Assembly: GCF_033807715.1 (NCBI RefSeq)
Contig: NC_084607.1
Span: 18,664,441 to 18,728,440, forward strand
Source of the DNA: Cololabis saira
Lineage: Eukaryota > Chordata > Actinopteri > Beloniformes > Belonidae
DNA: 64,000 bases
Direction: 5' to 3'
In this document: positions 1 to 14,400 of the stretch, piece after piece
Layout: the number at the start of each line of letters is the position of its first letter
Position numbering within the stretch: position 1 is the first letter of the stretch
Translations under genes and position numbers: made by a program
The notes under the pieces: generated by a model
Database searches by the model: none
What the model saw: only the letters and a program-made list of their open reading frames with translations
Told to the model about the DNA's origin: nothing

Positions 1-2411
1 GGCCTGTACCCTACACAGAGTAAGCACATGTTTCCCATTGTGGTTAAAAGGGATGGGGATTAAAGTGTAGCAGAGCCGGAGCCACAGCTATACACCCCAT
101 GGTGGGATCAGAGTACTCTCAGGCCTTTGAGCAGCGCTGATGAAGCCTACTTGGAAGTCGCTGGTGTACAGGGAAGAGGCACGGCTAGATCTTTTAGATG
201 GGTCAGTGAGAGTCCTCCAGAGCTCAAACTGGAGGCCTTTCCTTTGGGCCTGATGAGGCAGGCCTGTTACAGTGTTGACAGGACTGCCTGACAAAAGCTG
301 ATGGATGCCGTAAAAGAGATGAAGAAGTGTTGAAAAAGGGCGGATTTTGCTTCAAAAGATCCAACAGTGCCAAATAAAAATAGATCAACTTTAAAGCTCA
401 TATTAAACCCTGAAAAATGAGTTGGAGGGAAACCAAATGAAGTTTAGACTGAAAGAAGATGACAAATGTCCATTAATTGAGGCCAACGAATATCTGGCTT
501 TCACGCCGGGGCCGCGGGGTCAAATAGGCCACATTCAGGTACCACAGGGGACAGTTAAAGCAGGAGACTGTGACTGCGCAGCCAATTAAAGGCCACTTTA
601 AAAAGGCAAACAATGCCAGGGACACTGAGGAAGCTATGCATAGTGAAGCATATCTTTGCTCACCAAAAACTGCCAATTAACCAACGCCACGTGAAGTTCA
701 GCTGTGAAGGCTGCAGGCGAGAAATGGACATGCACAACGAGTCAAAAGAAGGAGGAAGGGCTGAATATTCTTCTCCTCAATTGCAACGTTACGATCACTG
801 CTGAATAATTTGGGGGATGTAAAGGGATTGAGGGTTTAAGTTAAACTTCAATTGAGCTCATAAAAAAATGACAGATGAAATAATTAATCAAAAATGATTA
901 CAAATTAACTAGCTAAATGTAAATAGTATAACAGAAATGGAATCGCTCCAGTTGTTTTTCTTTTGAATCCAATGAGATTTACCTGGGTCTTGAGTCCAAA
1001 TAGCTTATCTGGACTTAAGCTGTATCTTGCACATCCTGAGAGCTGAGTTATGGCTCCAACGAGTGAAACGGGATTCTCACCCAGACAAGTTTAACTCGAG
1101 TATTCCGGAAAATTAAGAACCATCATTCTTAACCTCTTGGCCTCACATAAAATTAGATAATTACATGCTGCACGTCTGTCAGCCTCGCAGCACTGGTGCA
1201 TCTGCGTGTGTTTGTGGGAGGAACTGGGGAGGCGAGGATCGTGTCAGGGTGTTTGTGCAGATTTGCAGGACTTTCTCAGCCGCAAAAACACCGCTTGGGT
1301 AAAAGAGTACGTTAACGAGCATATGCACGGCCGTGTTACGAAACTGGAAACAGATTTACATCGTGATCAGGATCAGCTCGGAAGAAAAAAAAAAAAAAAA
1401 AAAAAAAAATGAATGAGTTCACCGGACCCTGTAAACTCTGCTCACACTGTGATCCAGGTGACTCAGAGCTAATGGTGCGTCGGCACAAAGAGCAGGCACA
1501 GAAGTACCACTAAAAGGCCACTTTCTTCTCCTCCATGACATCAGTTGTTTCCGATTCCAGTGACAAATCTCTGACCTTCAGCTCGTCTGATTAATTGGTT
1601 CCTACAGGGTTCTTTGGAGCGTCTCCATTTGAAATAATAATAATTATTATTATTTAATAACACTACTGGAGCCCTGATTCGCCAGATACAAACATTCAGT
1701 CAGTCTCAAGCACGACCACAAGTCAAAGTAGCCTGGCATGTGATGAGAAAAAGTTTTCCTATTGACCCTGATCTCAGCACTCAACCAGGATGGAGTTATT
1801 GGGTACGTCTTGCAGCGCGGACTTAAACTAAAGCACAGAAGCACGCTGCATACGTTTGCGTGTCGTCAACACACACGCAAACAAAAACTTCTCATGAAAA
1901 TGCAACGGACTGAGTGGAGTGGAAAAAGGTAAGATGAGGAACACATCTAATCTGGCTAATTCTGCCAAGGATTAGGAGCAGGCATATATCGGCAATAATA
2001 AACAAATGACTAACATTCCCGGCCTGAGCGGTTGTGAGCCCCAGGGCTCCAGCTCCAACCCAGCACAGTCTGGATCCAATCCCTGCTGTTTATCAGTGCA
2101 AGCAGAAGTGACCACTTGTGAAACCTCCACGATAAACACTTGAGGGACAAACCCTAAATGAGTAACAGAAGTGTCTAACCAAATCACCCGTCCCAGTTTG
2201 ATTTATAGACTTCAAACACCACAGCCTGATATCCCGACCGCAGCATTATTCAGATACTGTCCATCTGATGCTGTTTTCTTGTTAGCCCTTTTCTTTGAAG
2301 CTACAATTTGATTTTGCTGTAATTGTCTGTACTGACTGACATTTCCAAATATTCAAGTAGCACAAATGATCATAACAGCAAGGAAATGGACAATGGAAGG
2401 TACTACAGAAG
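1..2411. other. Non-coding stretch, no gene recognised
   Basis: All reading frames are short and none shows a familiar domain. The stretch has ordinary vertebrate intergenic or intronic composition and holds one A-run (1,385-1,409). The block near 580-620, with TTTAA and AATTAAAGG cores, looks mildly conserved in style, but this cannot be tested here. Confidence 0.6.
1385..1409 (+). repeat. Poly(A) run of 25
   Basis: An uninterrupted run of 25 A follows a GAAG. No SINE or LINE body is recognised upstream, so it may be a simple repeat rather than a retroposon tail. Confidence 0.9.
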
Positions 2412-2415
2412 TTAA

Positions 2416-3040
2416 CCTTTGTCTGGCGTTAGCTTTCTGTTACCATCTCCGATGTTAACGGGTCGGTTTTGACCCGTGTTTTAAATTATCTTTAAAATAC
2501 ACTAAAAGCAATTATCCATCATCCAATTTGTTTCTCATCTCTTGGTTACATTGTTAGGCTTCCTTATCCATGAAAATATTGGTTTTAATATTTTTGGTAT
2601 GGGACTCTTGGGCCTTTTTTTGTCAGTATAGCCCTTAATTTCAATTTTAAAAACTGGTAAAATGAGCCTCAAGAGAATCATATGAATAAATAAAAGATTG
2701 TTGTGTTACCTGGCTATTACGGAGAGGTATTAGAACACATATCTTAAATAAATTTGTTTCAGTTATTTTTTCATTTTAATATTATTAACTATAGTAACAT
2801 CTATGGTGTTATGGGTAAATTTCGACCCATTTACTTGGGAAATGGGAAAAAAGTAAAAGGTAAAGATTTCAACCAGAGCATTTTATAATTTAGTGAAAAG
2901 AAATGTTGGATATTATTTTGTTGAAATAAAGGTTCCTGATAAAGTCAAAAAGCCTTGATGCAATAAACGCATTTTTGTGGTAGTTTTATGAATTTAAAAC
3001 CTAAGAACGGGTCGGTGGCGACCCTAACAACAGACGAAGG
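2416..3040. mobile_element. piggyBac-type non-autonomous DNA transposon
   Basis: The element is bounded by TTAA at 2,412-2,415 and 3,041-3,044, the target site used by the piggyBac superfamily. Its ends are inverted repeats: the left begins CCTTTGTCTGGCGTTAG and the right, read on the other strand, begins CCTTCGTCTGTTGTTAG. Inside each terminus is a second inverted motif, ACGGGTCGG, and a GACCC motif recurs. The roughly 625-bp interior is AT-rich and has no usable reading frame, so the copy is a MITE that would need a transposase supplied in trans. The CC start of the termini fits piggyBac. The superfamily call rests on TTAA plus the inverted ends, not on any protein. Confidence 0.75.
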
Positions 3041-3044
3041 TTAA

Positions 3045-5383
3045 AGGGTGTTACAACTCAGCTGGTATCTTTTATTTTTGTACTGTGTGACATCACATGA
3101 AATGCTTCATCAGTTCTCAACTTGGTCGGATGTTCGGTGGTCTTAATCTCACTCTGCGAGTGTGTTTAAGGGTTTCCTATCCTTGACTTTACTCCACCTA
3201 TTTTGTTTTGGTCAACAGTCCGGAGTCGAGGTGGAAAAGTGCCGCGATGGCAGCATTTTGCTTTTCAGCAGGTCTCGACAACAGTGCCTTACCTGCTGAG
3301 CCCAGGGACTTACCAGGCTTGAAGGAATCTGCCACTTTAACCCTGTCCTTAAGCAAGTCCCCGGCCAGCACAAAAGCCATCTGGGGTGCGGCTCGGAGCT
3401 TAAGCAACAAAATAACTCTTTCAAGCAGCACTCTGCATGGTTCTGACTGCAGGGTGTTGAAGTTGCTACTACCACAACTCTGACTGGACCTCTTCCTCTT
3501 CCACCCTTCTAATCCTGGCCTACATGACTGACTCCAAACTGAAAGCCCCACACGCCAGAGGTGGGAGCCAAAACCACTGTCAGAGTCAGAAAAAAAAGGA
3601 CCACCTGCTCATCAAACTGAATTGCACTCACAGAATGCAATGCCGAATAGAAAGAAGGAAAAAAAGGGGAGCGAGAGAAAAAAAATGAAAGGAAAGGCAA
3701 GTCACATTCTCCCTCTGTGATCTTGGCAGACAAAAGAACAAATTGCACTTCTGCGTCATGACTCTGAGGGGGAAAAAAATAAATTGGCATTAGGTCCCAC
3801 TCAGCACTGTTTGTATGTGAACATGTATATATAGGTTCCATCAGTTCCCACATGAGTGCCAGAGAGGTGCACAGACCCACCTTTCAGCCTTTAATCTTGG
3901 TTTCTTTTGTATTCCGCTACACTTGTGTCTCTTGTTTATCTCCTCTATTGGACAGAATTGACTGTTATTATTCCAAACAGCATTATCTTTATTAATGCCA
4001 CAGGTCTCTGTACTGTGCACTCTCTGTGAGTCGAGTCTGGACAGAACTGCAGCCAATCTCCCCAGATAAAAGCTCAGTGGAGAGCCGTATGCAAGCCAGA
4101 CAGCTCGGACAAACCTTCATCCTCACTCCTTACTCTCAGACAGAGGCAGAGGCCCCACAAAAGATGAAGATATGACTTTAATCTTGGGACTTTCAATCAG
4201 GCTGAAACATGTGAACTGAGAGCAGGTCTCTAGGAGGCGATCAAAGTCACTTTGGGTTAGCCTCTAGTCAGAACAAACAAATTGCGAGCCAAATTGGCAA
4301 AACATATTCACAGAAAGCTTTGAAAACCTGGAAATTGGTGTCTGAGAACTACAACTTCTGGTTTATAAGAGTGCATCCCACTTCCACTGTTGCCTTATGT
4401 CTTTGCAGGTTGGTATGAACTTGGAGCCGGAGCCATTTCCCAAAGTCAGCCGTGCGTGACAAGTTATTTTAAGGGTGGTGTGGAGAGCTGACGTGTGGCC
4501 AGGCCAGGGCAGGACAGCAGCTGGGGTCTCGGCTTAGTGCTTCCAAGCCCCTCGCTCCACTGAGGCACACAGCATCAGCTCTCGGCCAGAGCCCGGACAC
4601 TGATTTATGGGACAGAGGGATTACGATCAAACCAGCCATGAGGACCACCCAAATGGTTGGCAGAGGACAACAGCTGCACGAAAGCGTACAAACACACATG
4701 CATGCAAAGGGAAATGTATTTTTACGTGACAGCAATTAATGTGCATATTTTTACCTGAGTACATAATTAATCAATAACACATTGAATGCAAGAGATTATA
4801 AAGGACTTATAGTAAATATTTTAGATTAGTAGATGTGTTCGTGCCATGTAGGTGCTATATGAAAAATTTATGAACTGAAGCTTCATCAATACTCAACTTT
4901 GAGCATAAGATTTCATCAGATTAAATTAATGCAGTTTTCATCTGCAATAATCGCACACCTATGATTTATAATTTTCCATCTCAGCTGATGGAGGTCCATT
5001 ACAAGTGTCGATACAGACGAAACCCAGGGGACATTTCTCGAACTTAATCAAGTTCGATAATTCCCTTTCCTTCCCAAACACAGATTTGGCTCTCACTATC
5101 AGTCCAAATGCCATCATTAATTCTCCTTTATCAGTTGCCCTTCTTGTCAAGAACACGTGCAAATACATTGAGCCAAAAAGGAAAAGTCTAAGAAAAGTGC
5201 ACATTTCTCACTTGCTGGGGCAAAACACAACTAAACCTCAAGGCACCAGCTGGATGAGCTGAACAATAACATCCAATGACAAATCAGACGTGGTGCATTC
5301 CTTCAGCAAACACTGATCTCATCAAGTGAGACAGGTAGGCAAACACTCACCTGCCCTAAGCTAATAAGACAGGGAGCATGGGC
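3045..5383. other. Non-coding stretch with overlapping chance frames
   Basis: A moderately GC-rich block at about 3,200-3,550 is open in three frames on both strands. None of the translations matches a family I know, and no paired splice signals stand out. The rest is AT-rich sequence with nothing recognisable. Confidence 0.5.
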
Positions 5384-5424
5384 GCGTGCACACACGCACA
5401 CACACACACACACACGCGAACACA

Positions 5425-5458
<34 letters not shown>

Positions 5459-5460
5459 CG
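5384..5460. repeat. Compound CA/CG microsatellite
   Basis: Alternating purine-pyrimidine tract of CA units interrupted by CGCG and CGCA. Such mixed tracts are typical polymorphic fish microsatellites. Confidence 0.95.
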
Positions 5461-8400
5461 TGAACAAGTTTAAGCTGAAAATATGCATGAAACTAGATTC
5501 AAATTCTTCTCATGGGAGAAATAACCAACCAAAGACAAAGACATTTTTTATGACAATTAAGTGACATCTCTGCAAGTTTGACGAACAATACAGCCTCCTC
5601 AACGCCCATTTGTTTTTGCACATATCTGATCATGGGGAGTTTAAAAATGATGGTTATTTGATGGCTAGATTCCTTCTTCTACCAAATAAGTGTCAAACAT
5701 ATTTTCCGAAGGCCGCTTCTGCTCTACAAAGCTCCTCAGAGAGCACAACTCCACTCAGTGGGATGCACCGTCAACATTTCCTGACCATGTGACTCTCCTC
5801 AGTCACCATTTGATTGGACAACACAGAGGATGGAGAGAAGAGGAAGCGATGGAGCCAAAGAATGGCAGTGGAGCTAGTTGGCAGCGATAACGGGAAAGAA
5901 AAAACAAATAAATAAATTAAACCAGTTCCAACTGGATTGCTATGGAGATGAACCAACGGCAGGCTGAGGGATAGAGATGGCTCGGGGGGCAATGGCTGAC
6001 CTGCTGTAGTTCAACAATTCATCCGCGTTTCCGGATCCCAAGTGATTGGGCAAACACGGAGGCAAAAGGGCCCCCGAGGGGCCGAGAGGGGAGCGTCCCC
6101 CTGGAGTGACACTCTGACACACACTGGTTGGGAGAGGGTGGACCAGCCAAGGCAGGAGTATAAGGGACAGGGGGCTACCGGTTGTGAGGGGGGGGCAAGT
6201 AAACAGGGCACCGCAGACTGCAAGTACAGCCACAAAACGGAACAGATGCCTGCGGCCTTGGCAAGCAGAGTAATCAAATGATTTGTGAAAAGATGCCATT
6301 TCAAGGACAATAATCTTTTTAGTACGCCACAACAAAAAAAATAAGCCAGTAAATTATGTTCCAGTTCCTCATAAGTGAAATAGTTAACAACATTTGGCTA
6401 CCATTTGTGCCAACAATAAAAGTTGAAGTTGCGTCAATTTTAAAAGCCCAAACCACAGTAACCCTATACGTCTCTGGCACAAAACGCCTTCTTCGCAGAA
6501 CTTTTTGCACATCTGGGTGAGACACAAAACACTACCAACTGAATACAAAAGATAAGGCGTAACATCATCCCATGACGTGTGAGGCAACTCATTAAGGATA
6601 CACACTTTATCACACATACACACACGCTAAAAAACATGTACTGGAACCAATTTTAATGCTCAAGCACTACAACCCTCAGAAGATTAGCAGGAACACATAA
6701 ACTTACCAGAAAATCTCTGGAAGGCAATTAAAGGCTGACATTTCACTCCCCCCAAAAAGTGGATTCCTTCCCTGTGAAAAAATAAGAATGAAAAAGAAGA
6801 CAAATGTCACTTTCCACATTGATCATAATGTGTTTCAATGCTGTACCTGTTGACATTTTAACCAGCCGGGTTACTTAAGGTGGAAAAATGTGAGATCTTG
6901 TAAAAATAAGAATTAGAAATACTTCAGTCTTTGGGGAAATGGGTTAATTTAAGGCACAGATGATAGCATCATACAGACGAAGAACCAAATGGCTTTAGTC
7001 GCCCACTTTGCACTGTGCCAGAGTTTATTACATTTCGTTTCAGTCAGCAGAAGTTCTCTTTGTTGCACAGCTCGGTTTGCTCTCACCAGAATGGTGAAAA
7101 CCAAATCCCATTTGTCAATTAGCAGGAGGACTCTGAAGGGCTGAAATGCCTCCATTACAGCAGACCGTTCACTGGGCAGAGGTGTACAGAGGGTGTGCTA
7201 GCAGAGAGGACATTTTACTGGTTCTCCACTTCCACCCACGTCAGAGCAGAGTGCTTTCATAAACACTGCTGAGGCATGCCCTTCCTTTAGAGGGAGTTGG
7301 GATCTTCTCAATAATAATCCACCCATCAAATCTTATAAAAGGAAAAAAAGGGACATTTACAGCGTGTCTGTCAGAAAAATAAAGAGGAGAAAGGAACAAA
7401 AATAAAGGGGAAAAGTATGATCATGATAAAAATAGCAGATGTTAAGAGTCACTTCTCGAAAGGTGTGTCATTCAGGGAGTTTGGGACAAACTTTTGGCGG
7501 CGCCAGAGCTCTAAATTTAGCCTATTTGCAAAAATAAAAAGTGAGCTCAGTCTCTGGCATTGAACGACTCTCCGTCCAATTTATGACCTCAGTGGTGCAG
7601 CGAACGTCACTCGTGACGAAACACTAACCATATAACACGACAAAAAAAGACCTATTTAAATACTCAACACATAAGGAAACAGTCACAGTTTAAGGTTTCC
7701 TGAAAATGATCCTGTTGTGGATATCCAAGTCCAAAACAGGAGAAAAATATCCTCCTGCTCCCAGAAATGAGAAGAAAATTACATTTTACATAATAAACAA
7801 GGAAAACAAGAGCCCTCTTAGACAATTTCTCTGATGCGACTGTGTGAACCGAAAGGGACTTCAAGATTATACAAGTATAAAGTATACTTGAGGAATCTGT
7901 ATTCATACATGCCCGGGACGAGGCTGTGTGTGGCAGGCCGGGGAGGATGCCCCTGGGCCAAGCTGAGGATCAAGTCAAGCAGAAGTCCCGTCTAAGCTCA
8001 AAAGCATGCAGCAGTCGGGCCTGTAACTAAAACACAAGCATAAACACGGCGATGTCAAGGATTACACACTGCAAAAACTGCCGCAGGAAATCACAGACAG
8101 CACAGGTGTAACCATCGCCGCGGACGCATTCTTCCCCGTCTCTGCTCTGCCAGCGGAGGGTCCGACTGACAGCTCATCATCTATGCTTGTTGGTTGTGTG
8201 AAACCTGTGTAAACATCTGTATGATGCTGGATGTGAGTGTGTGTGTGTGTTCGGGGGGTCCCTGCAGACCCACAGGTGAGCATGACACATGCACACATAC
8301 CATGGGATTACAGGAGCTAATGTCACGTCAAAGAAGCCTCGCAGCAAAATCTTCATCTTAGTGACTTGTGATGTCTCACATTTCTTTGATTGCTGTGTGG

Positions 8401-11400
8401 AAAAGTATCTGCAGTAGCTGATGCACTACTGAATAACAAGAAGCTTTTCATTTTTTATTCAGGACATGTTTAAAACTTTGCATTTAGACAGCTAAAAAGA
8501 ACCGTACTTAGTGAGAGCGAGAGGGAAGATGAGGTGAGGAGAAGACATTTCTTCAGTAAACAGCACCCTCTAGAGCAATCCAGCCTCATTTTGAATAGAC
8601 GCATGACATAGACAGATTTATGCTCCATTCTAAGATTCATTTGAACTCATTATTTCATGCAAAATGCCAACAATTCTGCTGAGTTATCAAGTCTTGGAAA
8701 ACAGGAGAATCACACTGGTTCTTTTTTGCTCACTCTCGCTTTAAAATGCAGCAGATAAGCAGGTTGTCTTCTTCCCTGGCTTCTGCACGAACCGCACAGT
8801 GCCAGATTCAGGCTGAAGCACTCTTTTTCTCCAACGTGTAGCTGATAATGAGGCAGGCTGTTATTAAGATGTTTGCTTTAATCGTGTGCGGGGTTATTAG
8901 GTGCGGTTTACAGTACACAGGAGAGATTAAGGCAGGCCGTGCATGACGGAAAGAGTTGAGGAGGCTGACGATAAGCCAGCTACCCACCACTGTGTAGCGC
9001 GGCTGAGAAATATGAGCGCCCTGTTGTAGGACATGGAACCGGGCAAGACAAACCGTTTTCCCTGACCCTCTTCTGTCTCTGCATTGCTCTCTGTCTCAGT
9101 TGCTCTCTGTTCGCCCCAAATCATGTTACACAACCGCAAAGGAATGCCTTGTATATCAGAGACAGATTTAAAACAAGAGGGAAAAAAAGAAGAAAAAAAA
9201 GAAGCAGAACAGCAAAGAGAGGATGGCAAAGGGATCTCCAGAAGCCGTGGGTGTTGTTTGGGTCCTGGCTGGGAGCTCAGCAGTGTTGTAAAGGCACACT
9301 GCAGTGATATATACACGTCCAGACACATACACAATAACTACTTCACACATACTTATATAAACTCAATCAACCTGGGACGCGCAGCAGCGTGCACACAACC
9401 TGGGAGCGCTGCATGTTTCCTCGATATTTTTCCATGCTATTAATAAAAATAGACATTGCAAGGTTTCATTACTTTTTGTTGGAATTAGGGGAGCACTTGA
9501 AAATCCATCATTTTACGAGCTTTCACATTTTCCCACAGTATTCCCACCATTTTTTTCCGAGCATTTGACCCATACGCATTAAAGTGGCACCGAATTAGGT
9601 CGACATATGGAGCCAAAATGGGGCACTCATATGCTACTAAAAAGAAATGACAAATGGCAGCCACCGCACATGTTTATGGAAGCTGGGCTGTATTAAAAAC
9701 AATATTTCCTCTTAACCAGAAGACAACGGAAAAATCATTGAAAATGAGAATTTATTTTGACGGACTGTTAAAGTTGTTGAGCTAATTAATGCTGTCACAT
9801 TGATCCGCAGGTCCATTTTATTCACCCATGAAGTACTATAAAGAAGCTAAAGTTACATCAGCATTACTTTTTTCATTGTTTTGACATTTTATTTAACTGA
9901 AATGCAAAATCCATTTTAGATTTCTCACACCCTTTTGCATCACGCCGGTAGAAGGTGTGTGTTTATCCATGTGTGTGTATTGAGTTAACAGAAGGTCAGA
10001 GTGGTGAAGCATTAGAGCAGTGTTTGCTCTCTTCCATGTACTCTGGGGGACCAGCCTGTTTGAGAGTTTGAACAGTGACGTGAGAAACCCGTAAAAACAG
10101 GACATAGTGCCACTCTGTTTGCTTAAGAACACCCAAAGAATGGGCCGCCATTCCAAAACAAATCTCTCAGCCTGCATTCCTCCTGTCCATCAAACCCTAC
10201 CTGTTGAACAAGATGTGACACAGAACGGAAAAAGCAATTGTGAAAAGAGCTACTTTCACAGAAAGATGACTTGTAGTTTGTGGAGAGGCTGTCAGGTCTT
10301 TGACCCGCGTTTTCTGATGCAGAGGAGACGTGCTTTCACTAGTTTCTCTACACTTCTTTCCAGAAGTGTAAATGTAAACAGTTTATTGACAGTTAAAGTT
10401 ATTAATAAATAAAATGTGGGGAGTTCCAGCTTTTCTAACATTCCTATTCATGAAACCCTGTTTCTAAAAGACTTGGGATAATGTAAAGTGTCAAAAACAG
10501 AATGTAAATACTTTAAATTGATTCAAACTTGTAACTAATAAAAGAAATGGTATTTAAAAAAAAACATATCAATGTATTCACATTTGTACAATGATTCACA
10601 AATGTGGAAAATGTAAATAGCAGAGGTAATTTACATTATCTCTATACGGTGGTGATATAGATAATATTTGGGGAATTTCAGTAATTACAGTACAAAAAAA
10701 ATAAATACATAAATAAATAAATGGGAGAATCTGATGAAATCTGTGTACACAAGGAGCAATGGTTTAAACCGGTACAAGAGGAAAATCACTGAAGAAACTA
10801 AAAGTCCTTCACTGCATCCACAAACAAAAGTTCAAACTCCGTCATACTAAAAAATACAGAATACAAGAACTGAAAGTGCTGCTTCCTTCTTTGAGAACGA
10901 GCTTATTGACAATGACGCGAGGTGATGTGGAAAACTGCCCCATGGTCATATGAATCACCATTTGTAATTCTTTTTGGAAATCATGAAGGCAGTGTCCAGA
11001 GAGGAGAAGTACCATTCAGAAGATTACCAGCATTCGGTTCAAAATTCTGCGTCTATGATGGTAAGAGGGTTCATGAGGGAGCAACCCGCCTCCGCCAAAG
11101 CTCCATTAATCCTTAATGATGTAGGAACATACGCTGCCATTCGGATGATGCCTCTTTTGGTGAAAACTGCTTCTTAAAGAAGTCTTTAAACACAATGTCA
11201 AACCGTAAAACAACGACTGCCTTCAGACCAGTCACTCATTAAAAAACAATTAGAACAATACTGACAGAACAATACTGCGACGGATATGCCAAAGTACCAG
11301 CTAAGGTTGGAAAAACATTTCATTTTCATATCTCAAGCAACAACTACAGGGTTTGAATAAGGATGGTAAGTATGCCTCTGACTTATATTTCCTTTAAGTT

Positions 11401-14400
11401 CATTATTCAGTCCCAGCATTTTACCGTTCACTAAGTTTCTAATTCACCGTCACCTCTTTTCATTTTACCCATCACCCCAACCCCCCTGGTTTCCTTGAAA
11501 CTGGGCAAAATTGGAAGCAACAATGCCATGCCAAGTTCTGAGAGATTTTCTACCTGTAACCACACCTTTCAGTCTCCTACACCTAAGCAAACATAACATT
11601 AAATCGTCAAACTTTTGTTCTATTTCTCATTTCTGAAACCATATATTTTCTGCAGGGTAGCCACACATGATAGATCAAGATCAGATAGTAAAGACGATGC
11701 GATGTGGAGCGGAAATGCACCGACTGCTGCCCAAAAAGAGGAGAGAGGCACATAGAGATTCCATCCCCTTTCCCTTCCCTCCCAGCTTCTTCGTATCAGA
11801 GGAGCCACTGGGAGAACTGGATGTGATTTGTATGTGTGTTTTTGAAGAGGGGTTCTCATAAATTGCCATGAAAGGGGCCCTTCTATTGAGCCAGCTAACC
11901 GAGATGCGCTTCACTGGGCCAGCCTTTTGTTTTCCCCTGTTCACAAAAACTTAAGCACAGAAAAAAAAGGGGTTGATTCTCTGGATGTGTGCAGGCCTAA
12001 ATGATGCCATTAGATTGGTGCCCGCTTTGGATTATAAAGGCCTCAGTAGCGCTTGAAGTGATTTAAAAGATGCAGGAGAGAGCTGCCCACAAATCCTGTC
12101 TGAGAATAACCTCGGAGAAGAATGAGGAGGCAAGATGCCAAGCCAGTGATCATTCTATAGTATGCAAAATTGCTCTCAACTCCATGAGTGCCGTGGATGT
12201 TAAAACAAAAGATGAGGGGCATTCCTCTATCACGTGACAGGGGACAATGTGCTGTGGCGGTGCGTGGGGTCAGGAAGTTCACCAAACTTCCCACGCTGCA
12301 GGCAGCACTCCATAAGACCACAGTCTGTAACACTTCAGCATCGGTTGGGAAATTTTGGTTTAAAAAAAAAAAAGGGCCAGTATCTCAGCTACCACAGGGT
12401 AGAGCTGGCAGAAAGAAGAAAAAAAAAACAACTACTTCCTCCTCATCAGCAGGACAAGGCTAACACATCAATTGTGCAACAAGAAGGACTAACTGAGAAA
12501 AACGATTTTTCCCATAAATTCCTGTGAAAATGTGCCACATGGGTGGGAGATAACAGTCACTGCAGTGATAAAAATCACTCAACACTACAAGTATGTCACC
12601 CTGATCTTGATGTGTCAACAACTGTTCCAATTAAGCCAACAGCGTATAAAATGAGAGTGAAACTGTATCAACTGATGGCACTGACTAGAACGTTTTCGTT
12701 ACCGCTCATCAACAGCAACAGGCTGGAAACAAGGAGACGGTGCCAAACTAACCCATCTGATCAGACAGCATCTGGATCCAGAAAACCCTCCTTTGTCTCT
12801 GACATCTTACCTATGAGGAAGATGTTGCACATGTGTTTTTCTTGCACAAACACTGAGCTAATTTTGGCATCTGCCCACACCTATGCTCACATGACCATAT
12901 CCATGTCGGAATTCTCAACACTGTCAACATCTATGGTGTTTCCAAGTAACAGCACTGGGTTTGAGCCAGCTCTGACTTGCACTTTCCCACAAGTCAAATT
13001 TATCTCATTTTTGACACTAGCCAATCAAAATGTTTCTAAAATTATGAATAAATAGTACATTTACAATATACCTCAGCAACCTTTTGGGAGCAGTATTTAC
13101 CATCCTCTGTGGGGTAAATCATGCCATGCCAGCTGATTTATTCAGTTTAACTGTTCATCAAAATTAATAACAAAAAGACAGTTTTGCATAAACGACATTG
13201 TTTTAAATTCCTTTTACACATAGCTATGCATTACATTTCTCAATCACGTTTATATAAATTAATTAAAGGCTGATTTGAAGTTCAAAAAATGAATACACAG
13301 GCAAGTTTGGTGACAGATATTGGGTGTAGTTAAAAACTACACAATTATAGCATGTAGTAGAATCTAAAGCAGTTTTTTCTTCTGGCTGTTTTAACCCAAC
13401 ATTGCAGGTCACTCATCATTACTTTTTAAAAGCAACATGTGGATAGATAAAGTGTCTGGATAAATTACTTTTATTGCATTCATTGGATGGCAGTTCCTCA
13501 CAAAATTACTTGAAGTTTTAACATCTGTGCATATTTTGTATAGAAACACCGGTGGAAGTCATTGTTTAAAATTTTTAATTTCTAAAAATGATTTTAAAGC
13601 ATGCATTAGATAAAACACCAGGTGAGCTGACATGGACTCCTGATGGATATTTCCCCGCTTAGTATATGTATCTGCTGTCTGTCAAATGTGCTAAATATAC
13701 CACTGACCATCCATATTAGATAAGAAAGGCAGTTTGAAAAAATTCAGAAAACATTGTCTACAAATCAATGTTTGCAAGGGAAGACTGAGAAAGAAACAAA
13801 ACATATGTCTGTCCTAACAGTGAGAAATGATAAAGTTGGATCCAACTTCATTTCTGACAGCCACAATATACCATCGCCGGGCTTGAAATGCTGGAATTCA
13901 TTTAAGGCATCACTGATTGCAAGCAGCACACAGGTGGACCTTTTAATATACGTTTTTAGATTTGTAATGATTGCTTGTAAAGCCAGGCTTTATGTTACCA
14001 ATAATCAAAACCAATGTGGACCCAGAGGGCCATGATGTCAGAGGAAGTCTTTTCCAGGATGCCTGATATAGGTACTAGGGGTTTGGGGTGATAAGATTGA
14101 GGAGCAGGCCATCAGGAGACCCCGAGCGAACGACCCGTTAACGAACAATGGCGCCTCAGTCTAAGCTATCAGGCCATCTCAGAGCACCGCATGTGGGCAA
14201 AGCACTCACAGGAGGGACTACGATTGGATACAGCTCAACTCCTAACACTGGACAAAACTTTTTTTCAAATGCATTGCGCCACATCCAGAACTGTCAAGTA
14301 AACATTTTCATTTTCACTACTCTTAGGTGACCTCCCTTGCATAAGTGCTGCTGGAGACTCTCTGTCGAACCGGTTGGTGGCGAAATCGTTGTTCATTGTA

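Noticed and set aside
3198..3551. Overlapping frames on both strands, including 117 codons on the minus strand
   Set aside because: The composition is moderately GC-rich, so stops are fewer. No peptide is recognised and no coherent splice pair was found.
12543..13055. A 170-codon plus-strand frame
   Set aside because: The longest frame in the unique DNA, but about the length expected by chance in 64 kb. It has no domain, no good start context and no splice signals.
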